From: Planctomycetaceae bacterium
GTDB taxonomy: Bacteria; Planctomycetota; Planctomycetia; Pirellulales; Lacipirellulaceae
Direction of reading: 5' to 3'
Length of the DNA: 10,046 nt
NCBI GenBank assembly: GCA_002713555.1
Contig: PATG01000018.1
Coordinates: forward strand, 107,729 to 117,774
Numbering within the stretch: the first letter of the stretch is position 1; every line of letters starts with the position of its first letter. The position numbers were made by a program, and so were the translations under genes. Below are positions 6,586 to 10,046 of this stretch, one piece after another. The notes under the pieces were generated by a model. That model saw nothing but the letters and a program-made list of their open reading frames with translations, did no database searches and was not told the DNA's origin.

Positions 6586-7518
6586 TCAGGGAATGTCTTG
6601 GGCACAGCGAAAACTAGTGTGGCTGGTACTCTCACCCGGAGGGGCGTAGTTCCGGTGTGAGACCCACAGGTTATGCAAGTGCTCCGTGGAGTGCCAACAA
6701 CCACCACGTCGTACGCGCATTTTTCCCGTTTGTGGGCCCCGTGGGTTATCACTTGGGCTCTTGCCATAGTAATCCTCATCGTACCAGTCGGCACACCACT
6801 GCCAGGTATTGCCTGCCATGTCATACAGGGCGAAACGATTCGGCATAAATTGGCGAATTGGAGCAAGACCTCTGAATCCATCTGCGCCCGTGTCATGTTG
6901 TGGAAAGGAACCCTGCCAGTAGTTGGTCTGGTACTGGCCGGCAAGTTGCAGGGTACGCCCCCACGGATAGGCGCAATCATCCAGACCGCCTCGGGCGGCA
7001 TATTCCATTTCTGCTTCTGTTGGCAAGCGCTTGCCAGCCCAGTCGGCATAGGCCACTGCGTCGTACCAGGAGACCTGCACCACCGGGTAGTTGTCTTTAC
7101 CGGCCAATGAGCTATCGGGACCTTGCGGGTGTTTCCAGTTGGCACCTGAGACCTGGAGCCAGTTGCCCTCTGCCAAGTCAAAAACTAGGGAATTGCCTTG
7201 GCGTTCGGCCGAGGTTTGAAATCCGGTGGCGTTGACAAATTTTTCAAAATCCCGGTTGGTGACCAGAGCCACGTCGATCCAGAAGGCAGAAATTCGTACC
7301 TGGTGGACCGGTCTGGCGTCCTCGTCCGAGGATTGTGAACTGCCCATCGCAAACCGTCCTGCGGGGATTCGCACCATGTTCCCCTGGGTTTGCATTGGCA
7401 GGGGCTCGATCTGGGGTGAACGTTTTTGGGGTGTCGATCGCAACTGCTGCATTCCCCAAGCCACAGGCCAGGGGAGCAACGCGAGCAATGCCCACCAGAT
7501 TCGTTTGTGGGAGCGCAT
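6586..7518 (-). CDS. Exported FGE-sulfatase (SUMF1)-fold protein lacking the catalytic cysteines
   Basis: 310 residues. Residues 7-22 are a hydrophobic signal peptide or anchor after RSHKR, so the protein should be outside the cytoplasmic membrane. The rest is one formylglycine-generating-enzyme (FGE-sulfatase) domain: MVRIPAGRFAMGS at 48-60, VSGANWKHPQGPDSS at 123-137, VSWYDAVAYADWAGKRLPTE around 149-168, LYDMAGNTWQWCADWY at 231-246, RVRRGGCW at 268-275 and the terminal SFRCAQD. True FGEs carry two catalytic cysteines just after RGGS (C-H-x-x-Y-C); here those positions are Ser277 and His282. It is therefore probably not an active formylglycine generator but one of the many FGE-fold proteins with binding or other roles (inference). 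ATG at 7518 has only a weak ribosome site. It starts 61 bp after the rhomboid stop, suggesting co-transcription. Confidence 0.9.
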   Translation of the reverse strand: MRSHKRIWWALLALLPWPVAWGMQQLRSTPQKRSPQIEPLPMQTQGNMVRIPAGRFAMGSSQSSDEDARPVHQVRISAFWIDVALVTNRDFEKFVNATGFQTSAERQGNSLVFDLAEGNWLQVSGANWKHPQGPDSSLAGKDNYPVVQVSWYDAVAYADWAGKRLPTEAEMEYAARGGLDDCAYPWGRTLQLAGQYQTNYWQGSFPQHDTGADGFRGLAPIRQFMPNRFALYDMAGNTWQWCADWYDEDYYGKSPSDNPRGPQTGKMRVRRGGCWHSTEHLHNLWVSHRNYAPPGESTSHTSFRCAQDIP

Positions 7519-7579
7519 TGGGTTGTTCGGATTGCAAGTTTGGAAGGAAAGGTTTTATTGCTTCAAGGAGCTTGGAGAC

Positions 7580-8425
7580 CTACTTTCTTTTTTGGTATTC
7601 GCGACTCGCTTTTTCTAAGAGACTCCGCTCTTTGGCGGAGAGGCTGTCCTGGCCTTGTTCGTTAATTTTTTTCAGGATGGCATCCACTTGTTGCGTCATC
7701 GTCGAGTCCATATCGTTCGGTTCATGGATCCGGAGCTTGGGTCCTCTGCGTGGTAATTTTGGCGTGAAACCTGTCAAGCGATCGGCCAGCCAGCGTCCGG
7801 GAGAAAACCCAAATTTGTAGTAGTACAATCCGGCCAGGGCCCCTGCCAGATGCGCAGCACCTGCAATATTGCCGGAACGATTCATGGCGTGATTGATGTC
7901 GTAGAGGAGCCCTATCAAGGCAGCCACCCAAATGGGCATGGGAATGATAAACATAAACAGAATTTGCCGACGCGGGAAATTCAGTGCATAGAGGGCAAAA
8001 ATAGCTGCCACGCCGCCCGATGCACCCACCAGGAATACCGGCGGACCTGGATAGCCGACTTCGATGAGAGACCATACCAGTCCGGCAAAGACAATCGCCC
8101 AAAGATAAAGCCACAGGTATTCACGCCGACCATATTTTCGTTCCAGTTCTTGTCCAAACATCCAAAAGACAAACATATTGATCAGGATATGCCCCAGATC
8201 TCTTGGAGAGTGCAAAAAGCCATAGCTAAGGAGACGGTAACCGTTCCAGGGTTGTCGAAACCAATCGTCGGTAAGAACGAACCAGGAGGTAAATGGTTCT
8301 ATGAAAAGCTGCAATCCGTAAACGCCAGCCGTTAGCAGTACAATTTTTGCAGTGATTGTTTTCGGTGAGCTTATCATAAAGCCCGACGGATGGTCTCTGC
8401 CGTAATCGCGGTCATAAAGTCCCAT
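7580..8425 (-). CDS. Rhomboid family intramembrane serine protease
   Basis: Multi-pass membrane protease that cleaves transmembrane substrates within the bilayer. I place the start at ATG 8425 (MGLYDRDYGRD), giving 281 residues, because planctomycete rhomboids commonly begin this way. The frame stays open to a GTG at 8608, but the extra 61 residues look like leader sequence. Catalytic features: HILIN with His79 and Asn83 (oxyanion side), GASGG with nucleophile Ser136, and AGAAHLAG with general base His192. WMFGQELERKYG near 88-99 is the usual L1-loop end. About six membrane segments lie between residues 20 and 205. The cytoplasmic tail ends in DAILKKINEQGQDSLSAKERSLLEKASREY, which resembles the C-terminal module of planctomycete rhomboids. 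TAG at 7582-7580. The next gene, for the FGE-like protein, starts 61 bp downstream. Substrate unknown. Confidence 0.93.
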   Translation of the reverse strand: MGLYDRDYGRDHPSGFMISSPKTITAKIVLLTAGVYGLQLFIEPFTSWFVLTDDWFRQPWNGYRLLSYGFLHSPRDLGHILINMFVFWMFGQELERKYGRREYLWLYLWAIVFAGLVWSLIEVGYPGPPVFLVGASGGVAAIFALYALNFPRRQILFMFIIPMPIWVAALIGLLYDINHAMNRSGNIAGAAHLAGALAGLYYYKFGFSPGRWLADRLTGFTPKLPRRGPKLRIHEPNDMDSTMTQQVDAILKKINEQGQDSLSAKERSLLEKASREYQKRK

Positions 8426-8772
8426 AAGTATCTGCTGAATAAAGGATGGATCGTGTTCGTGCGCATTTTCAAGCGAGAGCTTTAGCCTAATGAGAATTTT
8501 AGGCTCAAACGTCTTCTGAGGCGACAGCAAGATAACGGCCTGTTGGATCTGCTGGAAGGTGGAAACTGACGGTTTGAGGCGGTCCGTAGGGATCAGCCGA
8601 TCCGGCACAAATTTGGTGAACCCAGTGTTTTTATATGCTCGGACACCGAAGCGCAGCTGTGGTTGGCGAGATGGCGCAGAGTTTCACAGAAGGGGACCTT
8701 TTCCGACAAAGTGATGTGGTTAGGCCCTCCTGAGAAGGAGTGGATGTAGCCGCTAGCACTATTAAAAAATGT
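8426..8772. other. 347-bp intergenic region upstream of the rhomboid gene
   Basis: It contains the open 61-codon extension of the rhomboid frame (8608-8426), the inverted repeat at 8484-8505, a short palindrome GGATC-AGCC-GATCC at 8590-8603 and a 5-bp hairpin CTCCT-GAGA-AGGAG at 8727-8740. I found no T-tailed terminator, no well-spaced promoter pair and no other credible gene. Confidence 0.45.
8484..8505 (-). promoter_or_regulatory. Perfect 7-bp inverted repeat in the rhomboid leader
   Basis: AGCCTAA and TTAGGCT flank an 8-nt loop, about 58 nt upstream of the preferred rhomboid start. No T-run follows on either strand, so it is not a standard intrinsic terminator. It could be a leader structure or an operator. 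Function unknown. Confidence 0.35.
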
Positions 8773-9969
8773 TTAACGGCCAGTTAAGACGGGGCCAGCT
8801 GGCTTGGGTGCCAGAGCATTGATGCTTTTCATCTGGCTCAATTGAATCTGCGTGTATTGATTTGCCATTTCAATATTTTTGGTGAGCAAATCATCAATGC
8901 GTGATTTGGCATGGGCAAGAACTTGTGTCAGTTGGTCACGGTGTTTTTCGATGGCCGCTCGATCTTGCTGCATGCCGTTTAAATCTTGAGCAAGATTCTC
9001 GCTCTCTTCCGTTCGAAATGCACTAAGTTCTTCAGCACTTTTAAGTGCTGTCTCAATACGTTTATTGTCTTCACTTACCGAGCGTATTTCGGCTAGCATG
9101 ACAACGTGTTGCCTGGCCAAATCACTAAACAAATAGGCATAATCTCTTAAGGTACGGTCGTACAATTTTTTGACAGCTTGATCGATATTCTCGGCGACAC
9201 GTTGGTCATTTTCGTCGAGACCAATTACGTGCCATTGGTCGTCATCATCGTTTGCTGGCTTGCCGTGTCGGATGTACTCTTCTACGGTTGCTGCAGGGAG
9301 CATTTGTTGGAGCTCTTCATCCGTATAGTTGGCAAATAACTTGTGCCGATCGGCTGGCATGGTTTCGTACAAGCTCCAAGGACCTTTACTCCGAGCTAAC
9401 AGCTCTCGTTTACGAGGATCTAGGAGTAAATGAACCGATTCTAGAGTCACTCCATTTGCTTCGACTGAGACTACACGAAACTCATCCAGGTACTGCGGTC
9501 CGTTGGCCGGTGAATCGTTATTCGGTGGGCCTGTCTCAAAGGCGAAAACAATCGCATCCTGATCCAGGCCATGGGGTTGCGGATTAAGAATCTCTACCTG
9601 AATCCGGCCTTGGTTGTCGATCTGCCCAGTAGGCTGGACTTGGCGCCAAACGCGCCCTCGTTCGCGAAATACAATTTGTAAACGATGGTCCAGTTCGCGA
9701 ATCCCTTTTTGGTCATCCGATCCTTTCAGAAGCAATTCATTTTGCTGCTCTAAGGTTGCCAGCTGTTTCTCCAGACGGGGGATGCCTGAGCGTAATTCTT
9801 GGTGCATGCTCGCAGTTTCAGTCGCCATATAGAGCACGCCTGTGGCTGCAAAAAGTATGCATGTCACCAGGAGGATCTGGGTCCAATGCCAATTTTTGGA
9901 ACTCAAAAACAGGGTCACCAGCCCCATGAGCAGCGCCAGACCCATCAGGATTTGAAACAAAATCGTCAA
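8773..9969 (-). CDS. Membrane-anchored coiled-coil protein of unknown function
   Basis: 398 residues with no domain I recognise. Two hydrophobic segments (about 3-23 and 30-50) form an N-terminal membrane hairpin. A short coiled-coil-like stretch follows at 52-82 (MHQELRSGIPRLEKQLATLE), then a middle part with beta character (about 95-200: RGRVWRQ, GRIQVEILNP, FRVVSVEANGVTLE). A long helical C-terminal half (about 255-385) is rich in Glu, Lys, Gln and Leu and likely coiled coil. Residues 216-235 (TDEELQQMLPAATVEEYIRH) form a small amphipathic motif. The start is a TTG at 9969, chosen because AAGGA lies 8 nt upstream and the reading gives the first membrane segment in full. The stop is TAA at 8775-8773. 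It probably resembles conserved planctomycete hypothetical proteins, from general impression only. A scaffold or envelope-tethering role is inference. Confidence 0.82.
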   Translation of the reverse strand: MTILFQILMGLALLMGLVTLFLSSKNWHWTQILLVTCILFAATGVLYMATETASMHQELRSGIPRLEKQLATLEQQNELLLKGSDDQKGIRELDHRLQIVFRERGRVWRQVQPTGQIDNQGRIQVEILNPQPHGLDQDAIVFAFETGPPNNDSPANGPQYLDEFRVVSVEANGVTLESVHLLLDPRKRELLARSKGPWSLYETMPADRHKLFANYTDEELQQMLPAATVEEYIRHGKPANDDDDQWHVIGLDENDQRVAENIDQAVKKLYDRTLRDYAYLFSDLARQHVVMLAEIRSVSEDNKRIETALKSAEELSAFRTEESENLAQDLNGMQQDRAAIEKHRDQLTQVLAHAKSRIDDLLTKNIEMANQYTQIQLSQMKSINALAPKPAGPVLTGR

Positions 9970-9977
9970 ACGAGTGA

Positions 9978-9982
9978 TCCTT
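9978..9982 (-). promoter_or_regulatory. Shine-Dalgarno site that decides a TTG start
   Basis: AAGGA on the minus strand, 8 nt before TTG at 9969-9967. The next in-frame ATG would remove the first eight residues of the first hydrophobic segment, so this site favours the TTG. Confidence 0.55.
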
Positions 9983-9984
9983 CT

Positions 9985-10009
9985 GGGATTGCCAGGGAGA
10001 ATGGGGGGG
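9985..10009 (+). other. G-quadruplex-type motif and poly-G runs near the window end
   Basis: The plus strand reads GGG-7 nt-GGG-5 nt-GGGGGGG, which meets the simple four-tract pattern with loops of 7, 5 and 1. A further run of eight G lies at 10031-10038. The motif is on the template strand just upstream of the coiled-coil gene. No role is shown, and the run lengths may be sequencing-sensitive. Confidence 0.35.
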
Positions 10010-10046
10010 AAGACGGAAACCCAGCAATAAGGGGGGGGTTCCCTAC

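Noticed and set aside
6586..6588. Possible second recoded UGA at the end of the FGE-like gene
   Set aside because: The protein ends at the normal family C-terminus (SFRCAQD), the TGA is not in a redox motif, and the sequence after it shows no conserved continuation.
8727..8740. CTCCT-GAGA-AGGAG hairpin as terminator of the coiled-coil gene
   Set aside because: Stem of only 5 bp and no T-run after it on the minus strand.

Overview
The window looks like chromosomal DNA from a planctomycete, probably of the Pirellulales type (inference). The reasons are a secreted protein ending in a dockerin-like calcium-loop segment plus a PEP-CTERM anchor, a rhomboid protease with a planctomycete-style N-terminus and C-terminal tail, a formylglycine-generating-enzyme-like exported protein, a large two-membrane-segment coiled-coil protein, weak or absent Shine-Dalgarno sites at several starts, and balanced base composition. 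All recognised genes lie on the minus strand, so transcription runs from high to low coordinates.

Layout in transcription order: (1) 9969-8773, a membrane coiled-coil protein of unknown function with a TTG start; (2) 8425-7580, a rhomboid intramembrane serine protease; (3) 7518-6586, an exported FGE-sulfatase-fold protein lacking the two catalytic cysteines of true FGE; (4) 6389-5469, a TIGR01777/YfcH-type NAD(P)-binding epimerase-like protein; (5) 5171-4350, a secreted redox protein read through an in-frame TGA; (6) 3906-2473, dihydrolipoamide dehydrogenase (lpdA, E3); (7) 2320 to beyond position 1, pyruvate dehydrogenase E1 (aceE), cut by the window edge. Genes 6 and 7 supply two of the three components of the pyruvate dehydrogenase complex. 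E2 is not between them and may lie past the left edge.

The standout is gene 5. A plain ORF caller splits it into two pieces at a TGA (4913-4911), but both pieces are in the same frame and join into one 273-residue protein. The TGA falls at the first position of a CxxC-type motif (Ser-Thr-Sec-Gly-Tyr-Cys). Ten nucleotides after it comes a perfect 7-bp hairpin with a 3-nt GUU loop, which is the form and spacing of a bacterial SECIS element. I read it as a selenoprotein: signal peptide, thioredoxin-like domain with a Sec-x-x-Cys centre, dockerin-like segment and PEP-CTERM anchor. A good sigma70-like promoter lies about 180 nt upstream of its start, with a structured leader between. No selenocysteine machinery (selA, selB, selC, selD) is in the window.

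I found no tRNA, rRNA, CRISPR array, insertion sequence or phage gene.
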